Assembly (NCBI GenBank): GCA_944990035.1
Contig: CALYLX010000150.1
Span: forward strand, 1,054,001 to 1,118,000
Reading direction: 5' to 3'
Origin: Clitopilus passeckerianus
Taxonomy: Eukaryota; Basidiomycota; Agaricomycetes; Agaricales; Entolomataceae
Length of the DNA stretch: 64,000 nucleotides
The notes below the pieces were generated by a model, which saw only the letters and a list, made by a program, of their open reading frames with translations, was not told the origin of the DNA and did not search any database. Below are positions 12,207 through 23,478 of this stretch, piece after piece. Every line of letters begins with the position of its first letter. Within the stretch, counting starts at the first letter, position 1. The translations under genes were made by a program, and so were the position numbers.

Positions 12207-12978
12207 GATAATCCACAGAGACCAAAGCCTGAAGGGTGAGAGCCCGGTCACCACTCGGTTCAAAGCTGTTTGGTTTCTATCCCCAAATAGGCGTCAAGTG
12301 CTGTTCAGTGTAGATCCTTGTAGGTCCATGGCATCGTTCCCGCACTGAAAGGGTTCCTAATGAAGTGTTGCTTGTACTTCAGGTAAGCGAACGAACCTTC
12401 CACACTTTTTATTCTGATTGACAGAATCTTGATACATGCTTGCACCGCCCGTTGGGGACAAGGAGTGCCAGCTTACGCCGGATGAAATCTACCTATCTAG
12501 TCTGAGCTTGAGTCTGAGAAGTCGGCAGGAAGGAGCTTACTGAACAACTATGGATCTTACCTTCATAGTCTAAATCGAGCACTTGATGACATAGTGAAGG
12601 TCAAATCATCCTTGGCTCATTAGTACCTCTGAAGGATGAATTCGAGTATTGAAGGCACCAGCTTGTATGCTTATAGACTAAAGAGTAGGAAAGAGCTTGG
12701 CTGCATTCTGAACAACGTTACGTAATCGGGTCAATGAACGCTTTCTCAGTCACGGTAGGGAACTCGGAAAAGGTATGTACGGGATACTACTTCAACCGAG
12801 AGTCTTTGAGGTGGTGCTACCTGCAACTCAGGAAATGCTATGCTTGCTAGCAACCTCGTCAATGAAAGACATCCATTACACTCATTCATCTGCGTCTGGT
12901 CTTTAGGAAGACTCCCTATACCGAGAATCGGATAGATTACTAGTACTTGTCAAGCGTACTATGAAGAACCTTGGCCTG
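12207..12978. other. Intergenic between kinases E and F
   Basis: 772 bases between the start of kinase E and the stop of kinase F. No coding exon, RNA gene or repeat that I can support. Confidence 0.45.
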
Positions 12979-15075
12979 TTAGTCTGGTGTAATGAGATCT
13001 TTAACGTCCATCTCCGGTGGCGGAGCTCTGTCCTCTGGGCCCGTGAATGATCCATAACCTTCTTGAAACCAGGGATGGCGCAGAAACGTGGTAACACTGA
13101 TTCGGGAGTCCAGATCCACGAATATTCTCTTCAAAGCAGCCCGCCCGAGATGACTGAGCTGATTCCCTACGGGTGGGCCTTGAACTTTCTCTTCCGAATC
13201 CATCTCTGTCAGCTATATTCAAGGACCGTTATTGTGTCAACTACATCATGCATACTAAACTTACGTACCTGACGTTTGATTTCATCCGAGTCCCTCTCTT
13301 TATTTATACACCATGGTTTCTTCGCGGTGAGAAGTTCGATGATAAGACAGCCTAAGCTCCACATGTCAGATCGAGTTGAGAAGTCTCCTCTGGCAGCCTC
13401 GGGAGACATCCACAACGCTGATCCATAGAGCAGAGAGAGACTATCCCTTAGCTCTAATCTCGAAACGTCTGGGTAACAATATCGAGTCTCAGCTAAGATG
13501 TTCGTATCAGCGAAACTAAAACGGAAACTGTACCTCTGGCCGTGTCTAGATCACAGATTTTTGCGCAACCACCCAAGCTGATGAGTGCGTTTGCGCACTT
13601 GAGGTCTCGATGAACATAGCCGAGGCTATGTAGATGTTGAAGCCCTTCGGCGATCTGCTTTATAATAGGCTTTGCTTCACGCTCGACGACACCTTTGATG
13701 TAATACAGCATGGAACTTAGACTCCCCCCTGAGACATACTCCATGAATAGTTGATGGTCGGCGCCGCCTGGAGTACTAGTATCGCATGCTAAAGAGCCAC
13801 CATTACATGACCGAGAATCGTCGCAATTCAAGATCCACTCACAGAGGATACTCACAACATGTGGGTTCTTGTCTGCTTTGCGAAGAGCACGGCAATGTTC
13901 CATAACCGGATGCCTACTCGAGCTGCCTGCTTGCTCCACTACAGCCAACTGTTTCACAGCCAAAATTCTCTTTGCCGTTTCTGGCTTGTCGCCGAGAACA
14001 GCTGCGACAAAGACCTGCCCGGAGGCCCCTCGACCTAGGAACTTGCCCTTTATCCACGGTTCTGCATCTAGAGGTTGCGCACGTCACTACGATGTTGTCA
14101 AGAATCATCAAGAGCACCAACCGGGGTCGAAAGGCACGTATTCTTCATTCAACCATACTTGATCTGCGGCTGTTGCCCACTCCAGAATGGACATCCATCG
14201 TAACGTCTTCACTAGGCGATCAGCCTCGCCTTCATCTTCCACGTTCAAGGCGGTTTTCGACCCCGTACGCTGTTGGAAAAAATCGATCGACATCATTTCG
14301 TGCTCAGGTGGGCGCATGTTGCTACATGTATTGGGTTGAGTTCGATAGCAGATTGAATCGGTAGACCGAGCACTTACTTTGCCCAATCTTCCTGGCTGAG
14401 GTAGAGATAGCACTAAGCTAAGGCTGGGCTCATAGATACCATTGGGGTTTAACATACCAATCCAACCACCCTTCCCGAGACCTAAGTGGCGGACGAGGTT
14501 GGATTAGTCAGAGTCGAAGAGTTGGACAGTCGTCGTATACTGACAGTAAGTTATGACCTCGTCGATCAAGCGCAGCCAGGGAAGCTCGCTGTTCTTTTCT
14601 GGTCAGCAACAGGATACTGTAAAGTTTGTATGGGATTTAACCTTGTATTTACCCTGATTTAATCTCACATCCTCCTCCAATAGATCCAAAGCCTCCTGTA
14701 TCTTCTTCATGGCCTGATCCCTCCCCTTCTTGCCTTTGGGGCTGCATAGCTCTATATCGATGTTCTTCAGTTCCTCTTGAAATCTCTCTCGGAATCTGAA
14801 TAAGAAATGGATTCAGAATAGTAGAAACCGTATCGAATAAACATTTAAGCTAACACACACCCTTCAACGGTATCCTGATAGATGTCTTTGATGCTCAGGT
14901 CTTGCTCTTCTTCGAGGGCGGCTGCAAACTTGTCCAGGATTTTATTAATGGTGTTTACAGTCTCCTTTGGAGAAATATCGGAAGCGGTGGTTTCTTGGGG
15001 TCTCACTCCGCTAAGGAGTACCCTGAGGGTACGAACTGAAGCACTGGCAGCAACCTTGAAGTGTTTGAAGTTCAT
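12979..15075 (-). CDS. MAP3K-like array kinase F, alpha-C His and DLD motifs
   Basis: Rightmost kinase of the array, complete. Start ATG 15075 (MNFKHFKVAASASVRTL), stop 12979. N-terminal module EEEQDLSIKDIYQDTVEG, then a coiled coil (FRERFQEELKNI; EALDLLEEDV), then linker EEYVPFDPG before the kinase domain. Motifs: GRGASGQVF Gly loop, LAVKQL Lys, HRDLKCAN, ALWMSPEAARG, SDMWSLGC. As in D and E, the alpha-C Glu is His (codon 13895-13897, EHCRALRK) and DFG is DLD (13554-13562). A TATA-like element lies about 60 bases upstream of the ATG. By family the protein would be a cytosolic Ser/Thr kinase; the two substitutions leave activity in doubt. Confidence 0.87.
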
Positions 15076-16576
15076 TTTGGACGCTTGTAGGTGGAAGGTT
15101 GTTGGATAGACGCCGTCGACCAGAATTCATCCATATATAGGTCCCCCGTGGGCAGTTGATCATTCGGCTGTGCTTGTCCTTTGTGTACAATTGTGGGTCC
15201 ACAAGTTGACAACTACGAAGTTTGTGGCAGTCACCAAGTTGATTCGACAAGCGGACCGGTTGGGATCTTCATTGCTCAGCCCCGGTTGGTACAAGGTGTT
15301 GTCAAAAACGCCAATGAGGGCAACTGAAGAAGAACCGAAGTCAAACTGCGAGTTATGGTCAGAGGGTTACCAGACACCACTTATTCATGGCGTTGATTAA
15401 CCTTACCAGTTCTGTTTCCCAGGTTGTGCTCCGTGTTTAAATTTGGGCAGGTCTTGAGGCCACTGGTAGCGGATCATCGGAGCCGTTGCAAAGGTCGAAA
15501 TTTGTTGATTACACCAGCTCGGTCTTCTTGAAGTCTACTAGAGGGTTCGAACACCTGACAAGAAAAAAAGCCCTCTTCGACAAATCTTGCCAGCGAAGCT
15601 CATAGGGGTTGATCAACATGAGCTGGGAAAGACTGTTATTAGGCCGTGAGATCATGAGATGACACGATTGCCTCGTGGTGGCCTGTAGGTCCAGATAGAT
15701 CCCTGCTTGACATGATCAAGGTTTGCCGTACATGTCAACAAGGTTTGGGAGGTCCATCGTCGATGGCACTTTGCAGAGTCGGTTCTTGCCTCATTGCTAT
15801 CCTCGCTACCCAAATTTTGACTAGGGCTCGTTACGGTGGCCAGTCCCCTCGACCTGACTTGGCTTCGGCTGATCGGGCTTGATTATGGCTGACAGATGCT
15901 AGTATTGTTCAGTTTTATTCATGACCGAGATAAGGTCTGAGTGTTTACTCGATGCCCAATTGAGCTCATATGGCGGACCGTGAGAGGGGGCAGGTGGGGT
16001 TAAGTGGCGGTGCCTTGAGTTTGGCAAAGAAGTGTCAGCCAAACTTGAACCAACAACGCGTCCTCGCTGTTACTCATCCTTCTTGACTAACGCCCCCTTG
16101 TGTCCTTACATTCGGGTTCTGCTGGACTTGTCCAGTACCCACCAATCAATACTTCCCAAGATAATTATTCAACAGCGGTTTTCTACCAGAAAAATGCTTG
16201 GAAATCCAAGAGCAGAACTCTGATATTGTGTGCTTCTTTTCAGTCACTCAATGTCAATCGTCTCTCCAACAGCTTCAGCGTCTATAATGGCCCCATCCCT
16301 GGCCCAGTCCTATGCCCAGATGACTGAACTGTTATCCCAGCAGACAATGGCCAAGAGGCGGCCTTTGGTATAACCCTACAGTGGTCGGCAACGCGCCAAG
16401 TTGGCCGAGAGATTGTGCTCATAGAAGGGCCACAATGACATCATCAACAATGTTTTGAACTCGTGTGGTAGTCTTGCCTTGAATCCCAAACCTTTTTCTA
16501 AACCCACATTCTCCGTAAACCCCTGTGGTTTGGGCGCACTCATCCCGCAATCTAGTGGCCAAGTGAAACCAACTTC
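15076..16576. other. Long divergent intergenic region
   Basis: 1.5 kb between kinase F (minus) and the DRAM/Sfk1-like gene (plus). It closes the kinase array. I find no coding exon with family similarity, no RNA gene and no long repeat; short open frames in it have no convincing splice partners. Confidence 0.5.
15134..15139 (-). promoter_or_regulatory. TATA-like element of kinase F
   Basis: CTATATATGG on the minus strand about 60 bases upstream of the kinase F ATG, a normal place for a TATA box given a short 5' UTR. Judged by motif and position only. Confidence 0.35.
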
Positions 16577-17728
16577 ATGAACTGGCGACGCCATTATCAC
16601 TGGCTTTTTGTCTGGATACCTATTTTTGGAGCGTTCATATGGTTCGGTGAGTTTGGTGTTATTTCTGGAGATTTCGTGGCTGATTTTGACTCTATTTTTT
16701 TTTACTTATAGGTACATTGTTGTCTATGCTCATAACATGGCTTGCAACCGGCCGTCCAAAATATCCATCTCAAGAAGGAAAGATTGCCTACATCTCAGAC
16801 ATAGGTGCTGACATCCTGAAGCCGTTGTTCGTGACCGGATGCGCAATAACTGGTTGTACATTTGTACTTTCACTCTCAATCGAGCGCCTACTCAGGCATC
16901 AAGGCCGGTATGCCTGTCTGTCTCGTCACCTGAAGGCAGCTCTGACAATATCCGTGCAGGTTGCGCCCCAACTCGAGAAGAAGAGAACGTGTATTTGCAA
17001 TTCTTGCCATCATTGGTTCCTTTATCGGTGGTGGCGGCCTGCTTTTCCTGTCAATTTTCGATACGCAGAGATACCCCACAGCTCACAGAATATTGCTGCT
17101 GGTCTTTATGGTTGGTGTCAGCCTTGCAGCAATTTTCACTATCGCCGAGGTACCCTCCTTCACCCCTAAATGATGAAATACCTACTAATCCACTCGTAAT
17201 TAGTATCGTTGGATAAGCAAAGACTATGTTGACGTTCGCAAGCTCAAAATTGCGTATAAAATGAAGGCCATTATAGCCGGCATTCTCATTCTACTTGCAA
17301 TTGCGTTTGCCGTAGCTTTGTTCAAAAGCACTGACGTAGGGGGTCAGTTCAATTTCGCTCGCCCAATATTGTCCATACTTACATGGGTTTCAACAGCCGT
17401 GCTAGAATGGCTGATAGGCTTTGGCTACACGTTCTTCCTTCTTACGTTTTACTACGATCTACGACAAGCGAAAGGCGCCTACAGGGGAAGATACACACCA
17501 GAACGTTACACCCATGGAAAGAACAGAACTAACGACTATTCGGCGGATGGAGTTCCCACCAACGCTAATGACGACAGTCGCAATGCATACTTGGCCAATG
17601 ACCACCCAAGTAATGGGTACCAGGCCAATGGCTACCAAACCAACGACCAGCCTGCTGGCGGCTATGACGCAACCGCACAACCGACCAATGGTCACACTAG
17701 CAATGATTACCCAATGCGTTCCGTATAA
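16577..17728 (+). CDS. DRAM/Sfk1 (Frag1) family multi-spanning membrane protein
   Basis: Predicted 326 residues from four exons: 16577-16646, 16712-16907, 16960-17149, 17204-17728. The protein starts MNWRRHYHWLFVWIPIF and has about six hydrophobic segments. The conserved first luminal part reads YISDIGADILKPLFVTGC, characteristic of the Frag1/DRAM/Sfk1 family (PF10277). Known members act at the plasma membrane or in endolysosomal membranes; yeast Sfk1 helps recruit the PI4-kinase Stt4 and affects phospholipid asymmetry. After the last membrane segment there is a hydrophilic tail of about 85 residues rich in Asn, Gly and Tyr with loose repeats (NGYQANGYQTN), probably cytosolic. The family call is good; the exact cellular role is inferred. 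Confidence 0.85.
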
Positions 17729-17937
17729 TCCATTCAGTGGACTGTTCCAACATATTTCGTTCAAATGTATGATTACACGTAGCCAGTAATGTATCGATTC
17801 GATACGTATCTATCTAGTTACAACGGTATGAAATAAATACACAAATTATAAATCTTCTGCCTGTGTCTATCAGCCACCAGCGGAAGAGCATCACCATTAC
17901 ATTCACCGCTGCGAGCGGTGGTGGGCGATTTCAAGAC

Positions 17938-19806
17938 TCAGCCCAAGTTGAGTTCACGGTCGAGCTGCAAAGCAAGCTCCATATCTCGCTTCTCCTGGGC
18001 AACACGTCGCGCCTCCTCTTCCTCCTCAATTCGCTGAGTTTCCAGCCGGATCTGTTCAGCTTCTGAAACACGCGGCTCTGCCTTCCTGGACGAAGCGGGT
18101 GGTGCCGCTGGCGCAGGCTTTGGAGGTGCCGACTGCGGTGCTGCTGGTGCCTCTGGCGCTGGCCTAGGCTGACGCCCACGAGGCGGGCTGTTTGCTCCCG
18201 GTGGAAGGGGTAAAGGGGTTTGGTATCGAGCTTGTAGGTATGGATCTGGAAGCCCATCGTTTGCGGCCGGTCGGTAGGGCGATGAAGGCTGAGGCGGCGA
18301 GTAGTGGACGGGTGGGGGCGCATACGATGGTCGGGGAGGTGCTGGTGTGATCGAAGGAACGGGAAAGGCGAAGGACGCTGCTTCTGTTGTGGGAGCTGAC
18401 CAGGATGATTGGATTTGGGGCGGAGGAGACGTAATTGGGTTGTATCCTGTGGCATACTGTGGACCAATTGCTACTTGGGCTTGGGGGGGAGGAGATCCTG
18501 CAGGGTTGTAGCCTGCATTATATTGTGGCCCAGCAACGGGCGCTACACTCGGAGGAGGTGCGTAATTCACTTGAGGAGGGGGGAGAGCGGTTTGAGGACT
18601 TGAGACCCGCTCAAAGCCTCCACCACCACCATAGTAAGCGGGTATGGCTGTTTGCGGACTCGCGACACGCTCATAATAAGGCTCTGCAGACGGGGCTGGT
18701 GACGGTCCACCGCGTACATAGGGATTATTCTCGAGTGACTGTTGAGTGATGGGTGGTGGGCGATAGTCGTTCCGAGACGGGGATGGATCTGGTCTTCGGG
18801 TGTATGGATTGCTGCTTCCTTGGGCAGCAGCGGGTGGACCACCAGGACGTAAAGTATTTGGTGGGGCTTTGGGAGGAGAAGCCGCATATACCTGGGGGGG
18901 AGTATGCCCCGCTGGCCTACGTCCACCTGCGGGTAGAAGGGTGTTTGGGAGAGGCTTGGATTCATCAGGCAGAGGTGGTAAAGGAGACTCAGCCCTTCCG
19001 CTCTCAGCAGAAGATGATCTGGAGGAATGAGGCGAAGGAACATCCAGTCGATGTCCGGAATAGCCATTCCCATAACCGTTGGGGTTAGTATACCTGCCGT
19101 GTCCTCCTCCTCCTCCTGGTCTGATATTGGAACGAGGAGGCGAGGCCTGTGTCAACCTAGCAAGACGCTCATGCTCAGGAAGTTTGGATGGCCGTCTCAT
19201 CAGACCGCCGTTCTGGGGAATCTGGAGTGGTCTGCTAGGGACAACTGCATGGGGTCGAGGTGCCGCAGCTGGTGCAGGCGCGGGCGCGGGCGGCGGAGGG
19301 GCATTCGAAAAGAATGTCATTTCTAGGTAGACATCTCCACGCTGAACGCCATCGATGCTAAGTGGGACCCAATCTGGAGAATGTTCATTAGCCTGCTAGC
19401 CAAATTGCGAATTTACAGAGACGTACCGTCAAACTCTCCTGTCTTCAGTGTTTCTGTGATGTCCACTGTTCCCCTGCCCAGAAGGTCGTCATCTTTGCGA
19501 CGTTCCACAGAGAAACACGAAATCTCCATGGTGCGATTCTTCTCTGAGGCATCTTTCAATACTTGGTATCTTAGTTCCGCGTCCCAAACAGGATGTTGTC
19601 CACCCTTAACATCAGTCTGGGTTTTCTGTTTTACACCTGGTTTTCCATTGAGCCACTTTGAAATGCTGATCCCAGGTGAAGATCTACGCCGTACCAGAAA
19701 GTGCCACTTGGGCATATACGTCTTGTTTGTAAAAGTGCTTGTCATTCAAATTTCGTGCTTTGAGGACCACCACGATCAGGGTCCCTATTTCTGCCTTTGT
19801 CGTCAT
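17938..19806 (-). CDS. C2-domain protein with proline-rich tail, Inn1/Fic1-like
   Basis: Predicted 585 residues from three exons: 19695-19806, 19427-19636, 17938-19373. Start ATG 19806 was chosen because only this exon supplies the C2 N-terminus (EIGTLIVVVLKARNLNDK, then HFYKQDVYAQVALSG). The C2 domain continues VKGGQHPVWDAELR and ends GDVYLEMTFFSNAPPP at about residue 120. The remaining ~460 residues are Pro/Ser/Ala/Tyr-rich with many PxxP stretches, and end in an Arg/Glu-rich predicted helix (RIEEEEEARRVAQEKRD). C2 plus a PxxP tail is the layout of Inn1 (budding yeast) and Fic1 (fission yeast), which couple the actomyosin ring to septum synthesis through SH3 partners such as Cyk3 and Hof1/Cdc15. 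The role here is inferred from that layout. Confidence 0.87.
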
Positions 19807-19970
19807 GAAGTCCCTCGGGTATATTCTTCTTCGGTAGAACTCTTACTGAACCAGCAGCTTGGATGGAGCAGGTGGAAGGATGTGAGAGAGATTGGTCGCC
19901 ACCGCTGACCATCATTGATTCGATACAGCACTGCCAAGAAAGGTTACTGTTGGCAGCGCCTCCGCTTAAT

Positions 19971-19983
19971 CTTATCAGATAAG
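19971..19983. promoter_or_regulatory. Palindromic GATA element (ATCWGATAA type)
   Basis: CTTATCAGATAAG, a perfect inverted repeat of GATAAG around one base; it contains ATCAGATAA, which fits the ATCWGATAA consensus bound by fungal iron-regulatory GATA repressors (Urbs1, SreA, Fep1). It lies 165 bases upstream of the C2 gene start and about 200 bases past the stop of the NIS synthetase. Which gene it serves, if any, is unknown. Confidence 0.35.
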
Positions 19984-20120
19984 CCGCATGGAACGTGGGT
20001 AGAGTAAATCTTGCGTAGTTCCTGACTCCTGAACTGCGCAGTTCTTCAAATCCATCCAGTGTTCGCCCGTTCTATTAATTGCTACAAGGGTGGCAGTCCC
20101 GGAGTTGATCAGTGTGAAAT

Positions 20121-20133
20121 CTTATCTGATATG
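20121..20133. promoter_or_regulatory. Second GATA-type element, imperfect
   Basis: CTTATCTGATATG, matching ATCWGATAA at eight of nine positions and very like the element 150 bases to its left. Judged by motif only. Confidence 0.25.
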
Positions 20134-20187
20134 AATTGTACAAGGTTACATTACGAGTAATACAACAATCAAGGGGTTCGACAAAGT

Positions 20188-22372
20188 CTAGCAGCCGCTT
20201 CCAAACTGTGGGGGCCGGTATTGAATCATGTTGGGATAAGGGCTGTAAACCATCTACGTGGAATGCTAGGGTCAGGTCTCACGCTAGAAGGTACGAAAGA
20301 TTTCAAGACTTACATCGCGGTAAGAGTCGCGCATCCGCATGCGCAATAGACATTTCGAGGGAACTTCCTTGCAGTCGGGGTTCAGCCAAATGTTTCGTAG
20401 TTCATGGTCGGCGGGAATCACGGCATCCATGTGTCGACGCAGAATTGCCCATCCGCGACCGTCGTAATGTAACCCAAGGACTCGGATTAATCGTTGAAGG
20501 TGGTTGTGAACAAGTGTGTGGTATAGCTTCGGGTAGGTTTCCTGCAATGTGTCGGTGGCGACGCAGTGCTTGGGAAGGAACTGGAAATCAACCCCAGTGG
20601 AGTGGCGAAGTGTGTCAGGGTGAATGCGGAGGCCGCCCAAGTCCCGTACCACCAGACTCAATGGTTCCCCGGTTGCTTTATCGAAGCGAACGAGAATATT
20701 CTGTGCATGTGCTTCAAAAGCCACACCATTGTGAATTAACGGAGGTAGAAGCGCATGACATGCCAGTTCGATATATCTGTCAAATGAGTGCGTGATTAAG
20801 TGAGCGATAATCATGACGAGGGCTGAAAGCACCCTACTTGTCGAGGAACTTGACACGTTTCTCGGGGGTGTCGAGCTTAAACGTGCTTTCCACTGCAGAT
20901 ACTCCAGGGTGTGAGTCGAGATGGTCCATTTCCAGAAGACTTGCTGATACGATGAGGGCCTCTCCTTCATCAGGTTGCGTCTCTTCACGAAACACGGCGG
21001 TAAGATGTTTAGCCAGATCCGGATCTGCACATCGATAAACGGCACTCGCTGGTTCCAAAGAGACTGTCAAGATGTTGGGGTCCACTTTGAGCTTGGGGAC
21101 AACCTCGGCCGAGAAGCGTGGTCCGAATTCGGCAGTGAAATGAGAGATGGTGCGTAAAGCGGACGAGATTTTGACGGCGACCGCGAGTTTCAGGGCAATG
21201 TTAGGAAGTTGGGGAAATACGACAGTCCTATACAAATCCTAATTAAAACACATGCATGAGAGAGGTAACCAGGAATCTTGCCTGATACTTGATTGCCCCA
21301 ATGCAGGGACGCTGATATTCGGGGGTAAAATATCGACATCCGGGAATTTTTCGTTGATAGCGAGAAGCTGCATCTCATGTACTGGGATGATGACCGAAGA
21401 TTCATCATGGTGTGGCCGGTCAGCCGGATTTCCAGAGACAAGGGAAAGGAGCTTGTTTGTTTCTTCCTCGAACGACCCGAGTACAGATATTTTTCGCCGA
21501 GGCGCACTGACAAAGCGGATCCGTGGATGATACCAGTCGTAATCAGGCCCGCAGGTAGACAGCATTCTCGCGCGATGCATCTGCAGACATATCAGAGCCA
21601 CAATCTTCGATCTGTACCAAAACGTACTGGATGGGTCGGATGACCAGCCACTAGGCTTTGCTCCCATGCTATTGGCAGATCCTCAAGCGAGGGAAGTTTG
21701 GGGGGATGTTCATAAGCCAGTGCTTATGTGGAGCGTCAGCCACTAGATTAGCAACCGGGGGACATACTTACCTTGATATTGGAACGAACTTCGGATCTCG
21801 TCCTCAATCGTCTTCCGTAGCGAATATTGAATGACAACGCCATCGACGAACTTTCTCCAGACATAGACTGGATCAGTGAGAGTGCGCAGACGGGTGTAAT
21901 TGCCGAACTCCCAAGACGGCGATATCAGAAATTCCATCATCTTATCTTGGAAATCAGTCTGACAGGGACCATGTAAGTAAGCGTTTGCACAAGAGAAAAT
22001 TGGACCATCTACTGAGGATCCATCGGTGTCCCTAGGTTCTGCTAGCTGATAGAACTCCGGTAACATGTCCAGAGGGTCCGCTAAGCCTACTCGGTATCCG
22101 TGCTTGGAAGGAGGCTCAGCACTCAGGACGGGCGAATGATGTAGGGGGACAACGACGAAGACATCATTGGGCCTGAGTGCTCGACTGATCAAAGGCTGCT
22201 CAGACATAATGTGGGTAGAAAGGACGACGAGCACGCCCGCGGCGCGACATGGTTCAGGGAAGGGGATGTAATAGGCCCGCAGGATCTTCTCTGTGACAAG
22301 GCATGATATCAAGCGGGATATGACGGCAAAAGCTGCATGCTGGTCGGGAGGTAGACCAGAGCCAGATGACAT
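20188..22372 (-). CDS. NIS siderophore synthetase (IucA/IucC family), copy 1
   Basis: ATP-dependent ligase of the NRPS-independent siderophore pathway, which joins a carboxylate (often citrate) to an amine or alcohol by way of an acyl adenylate. Start ATG 22372; stop TAG 20188-20190. Exons: 22013-22372, 21772-21958, 21628-21722, 21282-21580, 20838-21227, 20314-20776, 20188-20253; about 619 residues. The intron 21959-22012 is in frame and less certain. Family motifs: GHPTHPMHRAR, HNGVAFEAHAQN, VVRDLGGLRIHP, and C-terminal YRD joined to MVYSPYPNMI. The intron at 21228-21281 has a GC donor, needed to keep the frame equivalent to copy 2. The next gene (23479-25674) is a paralogue in the same orientation. 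Substrates cannot be read from sequence. No siderophore transporter is in the window. Confidence 0.9.
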
Positions 22373-23478
22373 GGTAGTGTTGAGTGAAAGACTTGTGGAC
22401 GAAACGGTTGGTGTTTAAATACGGTCAGCCGGCCGTAGGAGGAACAGCTTCGAACGTTGGAGGCCAAGGTCGTCCCTAATTCGCTAGTGGGTTGTATGTT
22501 CGTTTCCAACTGCGTATGCCAGGTAGATCTAATCCGAAGATTGAAATGGGTTTGTATAAAGCGAGGTTCCTTAGAAGGAAGTGTCGTCAGCAGATAAATC
22601 AACCCCAATAACATTGCAAGCGTGGCTCTTACCGGTGAAATCTATCAACAACAATCAAAGTCACTGGATGAGAAGAGTGCCTAAGAAGGTAGGGAATAAA
22701 CGAGGAGCGGCTCAATGACGAGATTTCAATTGCACGATCATGCTGACCGAATCTGAATCCGGCCAGGCCCCTGATCAGTCTAGCTCCGTATAATAAGAAT
22801 GTTTCGGGCTGGTGAACACATGGAGAAATTTACCAAATTGAGGCATCTTCATGCCTAAAGTAAGCAGCGCACGCGTCTTGAAGCCGGGCATCTGGTAAAT
22901 GTCCGAGGTTCGCACTCTCTTAGTAGCCCAAAAGTCGACATGAATTATTCATGGCCGAAGGATCTCAGTCTATGTGTTCAGAGAAAGTACCACGTACGCT
23001 AGGCCGTAAAGCGAAGAGACATCGTAGGTTTTCAAGGAGGTTAGAAGAGTTCTACCCCATTCCCAGTCATCGAAAAGGTGAGGCTGCGACAAGGGCTGTA
23101 GAGTCGAAAGATAGTAGGAAACGGGTATACTGCTTATAGTCAGTGGTTCATTTGACTAAGATTGGCTGACTGGGTGCCTATTCTGTGATATAAGTACAAG
23201 TCAGAGGCATTGAACGGTGGTCAGCCTACGGACTGAATTGAAGCCACAATTCCGGTGCAAAGTTGGGTCCGCCCAAAATATCGACGTCCTGAGAGTGATG
23301 ATCGCTTCAGATTGCCACATGTAGTTGATAGGTAGAATAGCTCCCCATGCCGTAGAAATCAAGTCAAGGACAGCCATCTTATCATTTCAGAGCTCAGGAA
23401 ACGTGGTGGAGGTTCATTTCAACGAGTTAATATAACTTCAAACTCCGCGTTTACCGACTCTTTACCACCATCCCTTGG
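22373..23478. other. Intergenic between the two NIS synthetases
   Basis: 1.1 kb holding the promoter of copy 1 and the 3' UTR of copy 2. A TATTTAAA stretch lies about 45 bases upstream of the copy 1 ATG. Single GATAA cores occur near 22592 and 23378 but are not arranged as the full ATCWGATAA element. No coding exon supported. Confidence 0.45.

Larger units (their letters stand above)
19807..20187. other. Intergenic with two GATA-type elements
   Basis: 381 bases between the C2 gene start and the stop of the first NIS synthetase. Two related short motifs occur, at 19971-19983 and 20121-20133 (listed separately). No coding exon seen. Confidence 0.45.

Noticed and set aside
22373..23478. Single GATAA cores upstream of NIS copy 1 as iron-control sites
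   Set aside because: Isolated five-base cores are expected by chance; the full ATCWGATAA element is not present there.
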